A stretch of DNA of 64,000 bases from Clostridiales bacterium (GCA_020860715.1 JAJBTU010000038.1:1-64000), one strand, 5' to 3'; counted from the first letter of the stretch, positions 25,438 through 34,555 are shown. Notes: generated by a model not told the origin, from the letters alone. Numbers and translations: made by a program.

Positions 25438-25485
25438 ACACATCATATGGTGTGATATATGGATAAATCGCACCAGATATTGCGC
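25438..25485 (-). promoter_or_regulatory. Tandem NrdR boxes before nrdD
   Basis: ACACATCATATGGTGT (25438-25453) matches the ACAC-N8-GTGT form of NrdR boxes. A weaker GCACCAGATATTGCGC is at 25470-25485. Start-to-start spacing is 32 bp, the distance of paired NrdR boxes (16-bp boxes with 15-16 bp between). NrdR represses ribonucleotide reductase genes when dATP is plentiful. The rest of the 454-bp gap up to 25737 holds the promoter at 25628 and nothing else evident. Confidence 0.65.
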
Positions 25486-25627
25486 ACGTTCTATGATACA
25501 GGGTTTTCAGAAAAAGTCAAGATGCAATTGGAGAAAAACGGTGAGAAAAAGACAGCGTTTCCTGTATGAGCTGCTGGAGGAAGTTGATTAAATTTTCATA
25601 AAATGAATGAAGTTTTTATAGGCCTGG

Positions 25628-25656
25628 TTGACAAACGCCTCTCCTTTTGCCATAAT
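25628..25656 (+). promoter_or_regulatory. SigmaA-type promoter of the ABC transporter gene
   Basis: TTGACA (25628-25633) and CATAAT (25651-25656) are 17 bp apart, about 80 bp before the start. Confidence 0.7.
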
Positions 25657-25737
25657 GCAAGGCGGTAATGTGCGGCGAAAATGCATGGCCGCGCAGAAAT
25701 GAAATCAGGTAATGAGCATGAGAAAGAAGGCGAAAAG

Positions 25738-28700
25738 ATGCTGGAACTTAAAGCAATAAAGAAGGATTATCTCGCGGGGGAGAACACGGTTCACGCGCTG
25801 AAGGGGATTGATCTGCAGTTCCGCAGCAGCGAGTTTGTCGCGATCCTGGGACCGTCCGGCTGCGGCAAGACGACGATGCTGAATATCATCGGCGGGCTGG
25901 ACCAGTACACAGAGGGCGACCTGATCATCAACGGTGTTTCTACGAAAAAGTATAAGGATCGGGACTGGGATACGTATCGGAACCACTCGATCGGTTTTGT
26001 ATTTCAGACATACAACCTGATCCCGCACCAGACGGTGCTGCGCAATGTGGAGCTGGCGCTGACCCTGGCCGGAGTGTCCAAGGCGGAGCGGCGTGAGCGG
26101 GCGAAAGCGGCGCTGGAGGAAGTGGGGCTGGGCAATCAGCTGCACAAGCTGCCGAATGAGATGTCCGGCGGGCAGATGCAGCGTGTGGCCATTGCGCGTG
26201 CGCTGGTGAACAATCCGGATATTATCCTCGCGGATGAACCGACCGGCGCGCTGGACACGGAGACGAGCGTGCAGGTGATGGAGATCCTCAAGAAGATTTC
26301 CCATGACCGCCTGATCATCATGGTGACGCACAATCCGGATCTGGCGGAGCGCTATTCTTCCCGGACGATCCGGATGCTGGACGGGGAAATTATCTCCGAT
26401 TCCATGCCGCTCACGGAAGAAGAAATAGAAAAAGAGAAGCAGAGCGACCGTCAGGCGCGGATCCGGAGCGGCAAGTCGAAAAAGCCGTCGATGTCGCTGT
26501 TTACCTCGTTCGGCCTGTCGCTGAAGAACCTGACGACCAAGAGCGGGCGGACGCTCCTGACCGCGTTTGCCGGGAGCATCGGCATCATCGGCATCGCGTT
26601 GATTCTCTCTATTTCTCAGGGATTGACGACCTATATTGATGAGGTCGAGGAGGATACGCTTTCCTCCTATCCGCTGACGCTGGAGGCGGAGAGCATCGAT
26701 ATCAGTTCTGTGCTGGAAACGTTTATGAACGTTCAGAACAGTGAGGTGGAGCATGATACTGACGCGGTGTATCAGAAGGCGGCTCTGCAGGAGATGCTGA
26801 ACGCGGTCAACAACATGGAGGAGAGCGAGAACGATCTGGCCTCTTTTAAGGAATATCTGGAAAAGAAGATGGCGGACGAGGATTCTGAGCTTTATGACGC
26901 GTTAAGCGGCGTCCAGTACACCTACAATCTGGATCTGTCCGTTTATACAGAGAATGTGGACGGCGAGATTGAAGAGTCAGATGTGACCAATCTGCTGATG
27001 GAAATCATGGCCAGCTACATGAATCTGGATTCTGAGACGATGTCCTCCCTGATGGGAGACACGGAAAGCTCCTCGATGTATTCGTATTCGTCGATGAGCA
27101 CGATGTACAGTTCTATCTGGCAGGAGATGCTTTCCGGCAACGACGGCTCTTACGTCAATGATCTGCTGAAACGGCAGTATGATCTGGTCTACGGCTCCTG
27201 GCCGAATGATTATAACGAGGTCGTACTGGTGCTGGATGAAAATAATGAGATCGACGACATGACCCTGTACGCGCTGGGGCTGATCTCCGAGGATACGATT
27301 ATGGAGATCGCGGATGCGGCCAATGACGGGACCGAGGTGCAGATTGACGATACCTCCTGGACCTACGAGGAAATCTGTGACCGGGAATACCGTGTGATAC
27401 TGGACTGCGACGCGTATTCCTATGACAGCGCGACCGGCACATATATTGATCTTCGCGAGACGGAAAGCGGCCTGCAGTATCTCTATGACAATGCGCTTTC
27501 CCTGAAAGTGGTCGGCGTCATCCGGGCGAATGCGGATGCGACATCCGCCATGCTGGACAATGGCATCGCCTATACGAGTGCGCTGACGGAGTATGTGATC
27601 GAAGCGTCACGGGAATCAGACGTGGCACAGGCACAGCTGGAGAATACGACCATGGATGTGCTGACCGGTCTGCCGTTTGCGGAAGGGGCTGACAGCCTGA
27701 CAGACGAGGAAAAGCAGGCGGAATTCCTTGCGTGGGTGACGGAAATTTCCGATGAGGAAAAGGCAGAAGTCTATATGGAGATCATGAGCACGCCATCGGA
27801 GGAACAGCTGGAGGCGTCGCTTGAGGAAGCAATGGCGGGCTATACGATTGAAACGATGCGGGAATCGCTTATCCAGTCTCTGGAATCAGAAATGAGTCTG
27901 GATGAGGAGACCGCGGCGGAATATGTGAACAGTATGAGTGACGAGGATATAGAAGCGATGTTCTCGCAGGCGCTGACCGCGCAGATCACTGAGCAATACG
28001 CGGCACAGGTGGAGGAACAGCTTGGGACCATGACTTCAGAGGAACTCGCGGCGGCCCTGGACGCAGCTTTGGACTCTTACACGGCGGAAGAGTGCGCAGA
28101 GTTCTATGAGGACGTAATGGAATTCTCCGACAGCACTTACGAGGACAATCTGCTGAAGCTGGGATATCTGGATCTGGACGATCCGTCCTCTATTAACCTG
28201 TATGCATCCTCGTTTGAAAATAAGGATGTGGTCGAGGATGCGATTGCCGAATACAATGAGGGCAGGGACAATCTGGAACAGATCCAGTACACGGATTATG
28301 TCGGCATTATGATGTCGTCGATCACGACCATCATCAACGCCATCACCTATGTGCTGATCGGCTTTGTGGCGATATCCCTGATCGTATCGTCGATTATGAT
28401 CGCGGTGATCACGCTGATCTCCGTGCAGGAGCGCACGAAAGAGATTGGTATCCTGCGTGCGATCGGCGCATCGAAGAGAGACGTATCCAGCATGTTTAAC
28501 GCGGAGACTGTGATCATCGGTTTCTGCTCCGGCATACTGGGCGTGGCCGTGACCGTGCTGCTGTGCTTCCCGATCAATTCCCTTATTCACACGGCGACCG
28601 GCATTACGGCTCTGAACGCCTATCTGCCGACTGAAGCGGGTGTGATACTGGTTCTGATCAGTGTCCTGCTGACTCTGATCGCGGGTATCATTCCGTCGCG

Positions 28701-28746
28701 GAGTGCGGCAAAGAAGGATCCGGTGGTCGCGCTGCGGACAGAGTAA
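25738..28746 (+). CDS. MacB-like ABC transporter, ATPase fused to FtsX-type permease
   Basis: A 1002-residue fusion. The ATPase (1-235) has Walker A GPSGCGKTT, signature MSGGQMQRVAIARAL, Walker B IILADEPTGALD and a family-typical TGALDTETS. The first membrane helix is near 285-305 (GIIGIALILSIS). A very large, acidic extracytoplasmic domain of about 560 residues follows, then three membrane helices ending with the FtsX pattern ERTKEIGILRAIGASKRDVS. Such mechanotransmission transporters act on antimicrobial peptides, lipids or cell-wall enzymes; the substrate is unknown. The ATG at 25738 is preferred, with GAAGG upstream. A terminator follows, so it is a single-gene unit. Confidence 0.9.
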   Translation: MLELKAIKKDYLAGENTVHALKGIDLQFRSSEFVAILGPSGCGKTTMLNIIGGLDQYTEGDLIINGVSTKKYKDRDWDTYRNHSIGFVFQTYNLIPHQTVLRNVELALTLAGVSKAERRERAKAALEEVGLGNQLHKLPNEMSGGQMQRVAIARALVNNPDIILADEPTGALDTETSVQVMEILKKISHDRLIIMVTHNPDLAERYSSRTIRMLDGEIISDSMPLTEEEIEKEKQSDRQARIRSGKSKKPSMSLFTSFGLSLKNLTTKSGRTLLTAFAGSIGIIGIALILSISQGLTTYIDEVEEDTLSSYPLTLEAESIDISSVLETFMNVQNSEVEHDTDAVYQKAALQEMLNAVNNMEESENDLASFKEYLEKKMADEDSELYDALSGVQYTYNLDLSVYTENVDGEIEESDVTNLLMEIMASYMNLDSETMSSLMGDTESSSMYSYSSMSTMYSSIWQEMLSGNDGSYVNDLLKRQYDLVYGSWPNDYNEVVLVLDENNEIDDMTLYALGLISEDTIMEIADAANDGTEVQIDDTSWTYEEICDREYRVILDCDAYSYDSATGTYIDLRETESGLQYLYDNALSLKVVGVIRANADATSAMLDNGIAYTSALTEYVIEASRESDVAQAQLENTTMDVLTGLPFAEGADSLTDEEKQAEFLAWVTEISDEEKAEVYMEIMSTPSEEQLEASLEEAMAGYTIETMRESLIQSLESEMSLDEETAAEYVNSMSDEDIEAMFSQALTAQITEQYAAQVEEQLGTMTSEELAAALDAALDSYTAEECAEFYEDVMEFSDSTYEDNLLKLGYLDLDDPSSINLYASSFENKDVVEDAIAEYNEGRDNLEQIQYTDYVGIMMSSITTIINAITYVLIGFVAISLIVSSIMIAVITLISVQERTKEIGILRAIGASKRDVSSMFNAETVIIGFCSGILGVAVTVLLCFPINSLIHTATGITALNAYLPTEAGVILVLISVLLTLIAGIIPSRSAAKKDPVVALRTE

Positions 28747-28763
28747 ATCATATGTATTACAAT

Positions 28764-28796
28764 GGGTTCGCGCATTCGTTGCGCGGACCCGTTTTT
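28764..28796 (+). terminator. Rho-independent terminator after the ABC transporter
   Basis: GGGTTCGCGC (28764-28773) pairs with GCGCGGACCC (28781-28790) with one G-U, followed by GTTTTT. Confidence 0.9.
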
Positions 28797-28849
28797 GGTT
28801 TACAGGAAACATTCGGACACATTCTTTTTTATACTTTGGCAGTTTTTAC

Positions 28850-28878
28850 TTGTGAACAGAAGAGGGAACGTGTATAAT
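28850..28878 (+). promoter_or_regulatory. Promoter of the epimerase and GH36 genes
   Basis: TTGTGA (28850-28855) and TATAAT (28873-28878) are 17 bp apart. GTGAAACAATTCAAAC follows just after the -10 and could be a regulator site, but the symmetry is weak. The leader is about 130 nt. Confidence 0.65.
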
Positions 28879-29010
28879 CGGACATGGACTTTGTGAAACA
28901 ATTCAAACAGCATCGGAATGAAAATACAGTCTTCGAAGAAGGCGTTCTGCGGCCAGCTGTTCTGAATAGTGAAATATACCAGGAAAAGCAGAAGAAATGG
29001 GGGAATGAAC

Positions 29011-30183
29011 ATGGAGACGAAGGATTTTGCTAAGGAAGTAAAGCAGCATCTGACAGAAAAACTGATTCCGTTCTGGTCGGGACTGAAGGATGAGGAGAAC
29101 GGCGGGTTTTGCGGTTATATGGGGTATGACCTGCAGCGCGATCCGACTTATGAGAAAGGCTGTATTCTGAACAGCCGGATTTTATGGTTCTTCTCAAATG
29201 CGTATCTGCTTTTGAAGGAGGAGGCGCTGCTGGAAAACGCGGATCACGCGTACCGTTTTCTGCGGGATTACTGCCTGGATAAGGAACAGGGCGGCGTGTA
29301 CTGGTCGGTAACTTACGACGGGAAGCCGAATGACGATACAAAGCATACCTACAATCAGGCGTTTGCGATCTACGCGCTGTCTTCTTATTATGATGCCTCG
29401 AAGAATCAGGAGGCATTGGATATCGCGTTTGGCCTGCAGGATGTGATCGAGGAAAAATGCACGGATGAATACGGGTATCTGGAGGCATTTGACCGTTATT
29501 TCCGCCCGGTGTCGAATGAGAAGCTGTCGGAGAACGGCGTGATGGCGGAAAAGACGATGAACACGCTGCTGCATGTGTTTGAAGCATATACGGAGCTTTA
29601 CCGCGTGAGCCATCAGAGTTATACGGCGGAGCGGCTGGAATTCATGCTCGACCTGTTTTCACAGAAGGTATATAACCCGGAGAGGGGCAGACAGGAAGTG
29701 TTCTTTGACCGCACCTGGAATACGCTGATCGACCTGTATTCTTACGGACACGATATTGAGACCTCGTGGCTGCTGGACCGCGGTCTGGAAGTGCTGGACA
29801 ACCCGCTTTATACAGAGTCGGTCGCGCCGATCACGGCTGAAATCGCGGAGAATATTTATGAGCGCGCGTATCGTGACCACTCGGTGCTGAACGAGGCGGA
29901 GAACGGTGTGGACGACACGAAGCGCGTCTGGTGGATTCAGGCGGAGGCGATCGTGGGTTTCCTCAACGCGTGGCAGAAGAACGGCGATGAGAAGTATCTT
30001 GACGCGGCAAAAGACATCTGGGGCTACATCTGCTCTTACTTTGTAGATCCGCGTGAGGGTTCGGAATGGTTTGAAAATGTCAACGCTGATCACACACCGA
30101 TGGAGCTGCCGATCGTGCAGCCGTGGAAGTGCCCGTACCACAACGGCCGTATGTGCATGGAAGTGATCCGCAGGCTGGGATAA
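29011..30183 (+). CDS. Cellobiose 2-epimerase
   Basis: A 390-residue cytoplasmic enzyme of the N-acylglucosamine 2-epimerase family. It converts mannobiose to mannosyl-glucose (or cellobiose to glucosyl-mannose). The (alpha/alpha)6 barrel residues are visible: LNSRILWFFSNAY, HTYNQAFAIYALS, LIDLYSYGHDIETSWLLDRG, RVWWIQAEAIVGFLN and PWKCPYHNGRMCME. GGGGGA fits the ATG at 29011 rather than the one at 29005. The GH36 gene follows after 39 bp. In mannan-using Lachnospiraceae this enzyme prepares mannobiose for a GH130 phosphorylase, which is not in this window. Confidence 0.9.
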   Translation: METKDFAKEVKQHLTEKLIPFWSGLKDEENGGFCGYMGYDLQRDPTYEKGCILNSRILWFFSNAYLLLKEEALLENADHAYRFLRDYCLDKEQGGVYWSVTYDGKPNDDTKHTYNQAFAIYALSSYYDASKNQEALDIAFGLQDVIEEKCTDEYGYLEAFDRYFRPVSNEKLSENGVMAEKTMNTLLHVFEAYTELYRVSHQSYTAERLEFMLDLFSQKVYNPERGRQEVFFDRTWNTLIDLYSYGHDIETSWLLDRGLEVLDNPLYTESVAPITAEIAENIYERAYRDHSVLNEAENGVDDTKRVWWIQAEAIVGFLNAWQKNGDEKYLDAAKDIWGYICSYFVDPREGSEWFENVNADHTPMELPIVQPWKCPYHNGRMCMEVIRRLG

Positions 30184-30222
30184 TAAAAGATAATTCAGAT
30201 ATGAAAATGGAGAAGAACCTTT

Positions 30223-32496
30223 ATGATTCACTACGACGAAGCGCATCACATTTTTAAACTGGATACGCCCAATACCAGTTACGTGTTCGGACTGACGGAT
30301 GAGAGTTATCCGGGGCAGATTTATTATGGAAGAAAGATCGAGGATACGGACCTTGGCTATCTGCTGCGGGAGGATGAGCGCCCCCAGCCGCCGTCGGTAC
30401 TGCGGCGTGAAAAAGCGGGATATTTTGACTTTTATCCGATGGAGTATCCCACCGGCGGGATCGGGGATGCCAGAGAAAGCTGTATCGGCATCCGCACGAT
30501 GGACGGACAGGAAGGGCTGGAACTGAGATACGGTTCCCATCAGATTTACGCCGGGAAAAAGCCTCTCGAGGGGCTTCCGGCGACGTGGGATGAGAATCAG
30601 TCCTGCAGCACTCTGGAGATGGTGCTGGAGGATGAGGTGACCGGCCTTCGGGTGATTCTTTCCTATACGGCATTTGAGGATGTGGACGTGATCACAAGAA
30701 GCGTCCGCGTGGAGAATGCGGGAGACAGGAGCATCTATCTGACGAAGGTGCTGTCGGCCTGCCTGCACGTGGAACAGGAGCATCTGGAGGTGCTTACCCT
30801 GCCGGGTTCCTGGTCCAGGGAGCGGCAGATCCAGAGGCAGAAGCTCGGATACGGCAGCATTGTGACCGAATCGATCCGCGGCATATCCAGCCATCAGGAT
30901 CATCCGTTTATGGCGCTTGTCACGGAGAACTGCACGCAGACGACCGGCGATGTCTATGCGATGAACTTTGTCTATTCGGGGAATTTTCTTGCGAAAGCCA
31001 TGCGGGATCAGTTTGATCAGATTCGCATGGTGATGGGGATTCATCCCGACCGTTTTTGCTGGAAGCTGGAGCCGGGGGAGACTTTTTGGGCGCCGGAAGT
31101 GGTAATGGTTTACTCGGATGAGGGCCTCGGCAAAATGACGAGGACCTTTCACAGCCTGTACCGCCGTCACCTGATCCGCGGATACTGGAAAGACAGACGG
31201 CGTCCGGTGCTGATCAACAACTGGGAGGCCACTTACTTTGACTTTGACACGGAAAAGCTGCTGGCCATCGCACGTGAGGCGGCGGAGCGCGGGATCGAGA
31301 TGCTGGTCGTGGACGACGGCTGGTTTGGACACCGGAGCAACGACGACAGCAGCCTGGGCGACTGGCAGGTGAATGAGAGTAAGCTGCCGGGCGGATTTGC
31401 GTATCTGGCGCAGGAGGTCAATAAGCTGGGGATGAAGCTGGGCATCTGGCTGGAACCGGAGATGGTTTCGGAAGATTCCGACCTTTACCGGGCGCATCCG
31501 GACTGGGTGCTGCGGATGAACGGACGGGAGCCGGGGCAGGCCCGGGCACAGTATGTGCTGGATTTGAGCCGGCCCGAGGTCGCGGAATATGTCTATGGGA
31601 TGATCCGTGATGTCCTTTCCTCCGCGAATATTGAATATGTAAAGTGGGACATGAACCGTCTGCTCTCTGACGTCGGCAGTCTGACTCTGCCTTCCGACCG
31701 GCAGGGCGAGATCCTGCACCGCTACATGCTGGCGGTCTATGGTCTGCAGGAACGGCTGACGAAGGACTTCCCGCAGCTGCTGCTGGAGAACTGCTGCTCC
31801 GGCGGCGGGAGATTTGACCCGGGCATGCTTTATTACAGCCCGCAGATCTGGTGCTCGGACGACACGGACGCCATCGAGCGTTTGTCCATCCAGGAAGGCA
31901 CGCAGCTGCTCTATCCGCTTTCCTGCATTGGCGCGCATGTATCGATCTGCCCAAACCACGGCACGGGCCGTGTGACGCCGTTTGAGACAAGAGGAGCCGT
32001 GGCGCTCTCCGGGACGTTCGGCTATGAACTGGATATTACCAGACTGTCCGATGAGGAGAAAAATCAGATACCGGGGCAGACGGCGGCTTACAAAAAATAC
32101 AGCCATCTGATCCGGAACGGAGAATATTACCGCATTGCTTCCTGGCGGGAGAACCATTTGTATGACTGCTTTATGGTGGTCTCAGAGGATCGGACGGAGG
32201 CGCTGTGCACCTACGTACAGGTACTCTCACAGATCAATTATAAGAGCCGCCGCATCCGCCTGCAGGGGCTTGACCCGGACGCCTTTTACAGCGTGACCGG
32301 GGTAACCCTCGCAGAAACCAGTGAGACAGAGGACGCTGCCGCCGCAGAATCATCAGAGAACGCGGCTGCGGCAGGCTGCGGGAACAATGCGGGGCCGAAG
32401 CGTTACCAGGGCGCGGCGCTGATGTACGCCGGTATCCTGATGCCGCGGGTGATGGGCGATTTTCAGGCGCGGCTGCTTCATATTATGAAAATCTGA
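30223..32496 (+). CDS. GH36 alpha-galactosidase
   Basis: A 757-residue cytoplasmic alpha-galactosidase that removes galactose from galactomannan or raffinose-type sugars. An N-terminal beta-sandwich (1-320) precedes the TIM barrel. The nucleophile is Asp476 in KWDMNR, the acid/base Asp is in SDDTDA (about 546), and ENCCSGGGRFD and VDDGWFG are typical. No signal peptide is seen, fitting intracellular action on imported oligosaccharides. A low-complexity insert rich in Ala, Ser and Glu (about 705-730) interrupts the C-terminal beta domain. It shares the operon with the epimerase. Confidence 0.95.
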   Translation: MIHYDEAHHIFKLDTPNTSYVFGLTDESYPGQIYYGRKIEDTDLGYLLREDERPQPPSVLRREKAGYFDFYPMEYPTGGIGDARESCIGIRTMDGQEGLELRYGSHQIYAGKKPLEGLPATWDENQSCSTLEMVLEDEVTGLRVILSYTAFEDVDVITRSVRVENAGDRSIYLTKVLSACLHVEQEHLEVLTLPGSWSRERQIQRQKLGYGSIVTESIRGISSHQDHPFMALVTENCTQTTGDVYAMNFVYSGNFLAKAMRDQFDQIRMVMGIHPDRFCWKLEPGETFWAPEVVMVYSDEGLGKMTRTFHSLYRRHLIRGYWKDRRRPVLINNWEATYFDFDTEKLLAIAREAAERGIEMLVVDDGWFGHRSNDDSSLGDWQVNESKLPGGFAYLAQEVNKLGMKLGIWLEPEMVSEDSDLYRAHPDWVLRMNGREPGQARAQYVLDLSRPEVAEYVYGMIRDVLSSANIEYVKWDMNRLLSDVGSLTLPSDRQGEILHRYMLAVYGLQERLTKDFPQLLLENCCSGGGRFDPGMLYYSPQIWCSDDTDAIERLSIQEGTQLLYPLSCIGAHVSICPNHGTGRVTPFETRGAVALSGTFGYELDITRLSDEEKNQIPGQTAAYKKYSHLIRNGEYYRIASWRENHLYDCFMVVSEDRTEALCTYVQVLSQINYKSRRIRLQGLDPDAFYSVTGVTLAETSETEDAAAAESSENAAAAGCGNNAGPKRYQGAALMYAGILMPRVMGDFQARLLHIMKI

Positions 32497-32515
32497 CGGA
32501 TTTTGGAAAATCCTC

Positions 32516-32544
32516 TTGACAAAAATAGCGAGTGTTGTTATAGT
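32516..32544 (+). promoter_or_regulatory. Strong sigmaA promoter of the DUF2325 operon
   Basis: TTGACA (32516-32521), 17 bp, TATAGT (32539-32544). An operator-like palindrome begins at the next base. Confidence 0.85.
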
Positions 32545-32660
32545 AGTTAGCAAGAACTAACTTAAGAGCGGTATTACATAATCAGAACGGCAAACAGGTT
32601 TATACCCGGCGCTCTTTGCGGGCGCCGTTTTTCAGAGAAAGGGGTTAGTTTATTCTAACC
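32545..32660 (+). promoter_or_regulatory. Two GTTAG-N6-CTAAC operator-like palindromes
   Basis: AGTTAG-CAAGAA-CTAACT (32545-32562) overlaps the transcription start. GGTTAG-TTTATT-CTAACC (32643-32660) lies just before the ribosome site. Both have the same arms and a 6-bp spacer, which points to one dimeric regulator binding both. The downstream genes (DUF2325, DUF3793, flavodoxin) suggest an iron-responsive regulator of the DtxR type, but this is inference. Confidence 0.6.
32607..32632 (+). terminator. Terminator hairpin inside the DUF2325 leader
   Basis: CGGCGC (32607-32612) pairs with GCGCCG (32622-32627), followed by TTTTT. It lies between promoter and gene, so it would act as an attenuator unless a second promoter exists after it. 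Confidence 0.7.
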
Positions 32661-32671
32661 GGGAGGTTTCG

Positions 32672-32965
32672 ATGAGTGTTGTAATTATAGGCGGTAATGA
32701 GGGCATGGTTTGTCAGTATGAGGGGATCTGCAGGAATTATGGCTGCAAGGCAAAGGTTTTCGCAAAAGAAAACGGCGCGATCCGCAAAAAACTTGGCAAT
32801 CCGGATATGTTTATTCTTTTTGTAAACACGGTTTCCCATAAAATGGTAAAGAGCACACTTCAGGAAGCAAAACGGAACAGGATCCCGGTGGTGCGCTGTC
32901 ATTCCAGCAGCGCGTCGGCACTGGAAGAACTTCTCAGCGAACAAATCCATGCAGAAAAACGGTAA
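32672..32965 (+). CDS. DUF2325 protein
   Basis: A 97-residue protein consisting of one DUF2325 domain: SVVIIGGNEGM at the start, a cysteine pair region (ICRNYGCKAKVF), FVNTVSHKMVKSTLQEAKR and RCHSSSASALEELL. The role is not established; such genes often sit near ferrous-iron and flavodoxin genes in clostridia. GGGAGG is 5 nt before the ATG. It is first in a probable operon with the DUF3793 gene and flavodoxin. Confidence 0.8.
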   Translation: MSVVIIGGNEGMVCQYEGICRNYGCKAKVFAKENGAIRKKLGNPDMFILFVNTVSHKMVKSTLQEAKRNRIPVVRCHSSSASALEELLSEQIHAEKR

Positions 32966-33061
32966 CTGCCAAAGCGTGCCGGGCAAAAATGGATAAAAGT
33001 TCTGAAATTTGCAGACGATAAAGCAATTGAATCTCATTTTTGCAGATGGAGGCAGAAAAAG

Positions 33062-33664
33062 ATGGGAACAGAAGCAATCGGATATGTACTCGGACAGCAG
33101 TGTGCGCCGGTGATCGCCGGAGTCAAGCCATCGAATCTTCTGATCGTGGAAAAAGGAAATCAGAATGGACTGAGACATGTATTGAGAGGGACAGAACTAT
33201 GCACGTATCTTTTGCATGCTTCGGCGGAAAAAGAGTATTGGCTTTTGTTTGATCCGGAAGCGATGCAAAGGCTTTTGGAGGAACCGGATAAGAGGTGTTA
33301 TCTGCAGGAGTGCGGATATAAGACGGATGATATGGATCAGGTGCTTGAAAGACTGGCGAAGCGGTTTCGGAATTATAAGCGAAAACGTGCTGATTTTCCG
33401 CATGAGATGGGCGTTCTCTTTGGCTATCCGCTGAATGATGTGAGGGGATTCATTGAAAATGGCGGAAAAAATTTCAAACGCTCCGGCTACTGGAAAGTGT
33501 ATGATGACGTAGCATACGCAGATCAGATTTTCATTTTGTATGAATCTGCAAGGCGGATGGCCCTGAGACTGTGCGGGCAGGGATGGCGTATTTCCGATAT
33601 CTGGAAATGCTTTCGATCCGCGGAGTTTCAATGGGAACCGGATTTAGCCAGACAGTTCATCTGA
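33062..33664 (+). CDS. DUF3793 family protein
   Basis: A 200-residue protein with the DUF3793 pattern: CAPVIAGVKPSNLLIV near the start, FDPEAMQRLLEE, ECGY, then FPHEMGVLFGYPLNDVRGFI and SGYWKVYDD. The function is unknown. The family is common in anaerobic Firmicutes next to flavodoxin and iron-transport genes. GGAGG precedes the ATG. It lies between DUF2325 and flavodoxin, supporting a shared redox or iron role. Confidence 0.8.
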   Translation: MGTEAIGYVLGQQCAPVIAGVKPSNLLIVEKGNQNGLRHVLRGTELCTYLLHASAEKEYWLLFDPEAMQRLLEEPDKRCYLQECGYKTDDMDQVLERLAKRFRNYKRKRADFPHEMGVLFGYPLNDVRGFIENGGKNFKRSGYWKVYDDVAYADQIFILYESARRMALRLCGQGWRISDIWKCFRSAEFQWEPDLARQFI

Positions 33665-33686
33665 ACTCTCTGGACTATATAAAATT

Positions 33687-33702
33687 GTAACTGTTCAGTT
33701 AC
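33687..33702. repeat. Perfect GTAACTG-TT-CAGTTAC palindrome
   Basis: A 16-bp perfect palindrome before the flavodoxin gene. It carries the GTAACTGTTCAG motif found in the dispersed repeat family and may be its smallest form, or an operator. Confidence 0.55.
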
Positions 33703-33734
33703 AAAATATTTATTTCATCTGGAGGATAGAAAAA

Positions 33735-34157
33735 ATGGCAGAATTAAAAGTAGTGTTCTGGAGCGGCTCAGGCAACACGGAGTCCATGGCGGATGCCATC
33801 GTAAAAGGCGCCGGGGATGCGAAAGCGATTTCCATGGAAGACATCAGCCCGGCAGATCTGGCTGAGGAAAAGGTATTTGCGCTCGGCTGCCCGGCCATGG
33901 GAGATGAGGAACTGGAAGAGACGATTGTCGAGCCGTTTGTTGCGGAACTGGAAAAGAATGTGGAGGGAAAAACCATTGGGCTCTTCGGCTCTTACGGATG
34001 GGGAGACGGAGAGTGGATGCGCAGCTGGGTGGAACGCATGCAGAAGGCCGGCGCGACGGTCGCAGGCGGGGAAGGCGTGATCTGCGCGGACGCGCCGGAC
34101 AACGAAGCGGAGCAGGCTCTTGCCGCACTGGGCGCGAAGCTGTCAGCGATGCTTTAA
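33735..34157 (+). CDS. Flavodoxin
   Basis: A 140-residue short-chain flavodoxin, an FMN electron carrier that can replace ferredoxin when iron is scarce. The FMN phosphate loop is WSGSGNTESMADAI (about 9-22). FALGCPAMGDEELEE and GLFGSYGWGDGEWMR hold the isoalloxazine-binding loops. GGAGG precedes the ATG. It ends the DUF2325-DUF3793 group, before a bidirectional terminator. Confidence 0.95.
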   Translation: MAELKVVFWSGSGNTESMADAIVKGAGDAKAISMEDISPADLAEEKVFALGCPAMGDEELEETIVEPFVAELEKNVEGKTIGLFGSYGWGDGEWMRSWVERMQKAGATVAGGEGVICADAPDNEAEQALAALGAKLSAML

Positions 34158-34254
34158 GCCGCATAAGGCGTCAGCCATATCATTCCGCTCCTGAGCGGCA
34201 CCCCCCAAACCATTGATTTTCTGGCGCGGCTGTGCGCAAAACGCGGCCGCGCGC

Positions 34255-34288
34255 AAAAAATGCGCTGTCCAATCGGACAGCGCATTTT
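34255..34288. terminator. Bidirectional terminator between flavodoxin and csp
   Basis: TGCGCTGTCC-AATC-GGACAGCGCA with A6 on one side and T4 on the other (34255-34288). It serves convergent genes on both strands. Confidence 0.95.
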
Positions 34289-34306
34289 CGTCTGGCAAAC
34301 ATATTC

Positions 34307-34507
34307 TTAAAGCTTTACCACGTTAGCAGCCTGCATTCCGCGAGCGCCTTCTGTCAAATCATAAGAAACTGCCTGGCCTTCTTCGAGGGTCTTAAAGCCT
34401 TCGCCCTGGATTGCAGAAAAGTGTACGAATACATCAGAACCGTTCTCACCGGTAATAAAGCCATAACCTTTTTCTGCGTTGAACCATTTTACTGTACCCT
34501 TATTCAT
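34307..34507 (-). CDS. cspA: Cold-shock protein CspA type
   Basis: A 66-residue nucleic-acid-binding beta-barrel. The RNA-binding motifs are KGYGFIT and DVFVHFSAI. It melts RNA secondary structure. The start MNKGTVKWF follows TAGGAGG on the minus strand. The leader is about 140 nt and contains a long hairpin (34556-34616), which fits the structured leaders of cold-shock genes. Confidence 0.97.
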   Translation of the reverse strand: MNKGTVKWFNAEKGYGFITGENGSDVFVHFSAIQGEGFKTLEEGQAVSYDLTEGARGMQAANVVKL

Positions 34508-34555
34508 GATGGTACCTCCTAAAAATATTGCTTTGAACATGTAACCGGAAAAAAA

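Noticed and set aside
29659-32157. An 832-codon open frame antisense to the epimerase and GH36 genes
   Set aside because: It lies wholly opposite two well-recognised enzymes, shows no family motif, and is explained by the GC-rich third positions of the sense genes.
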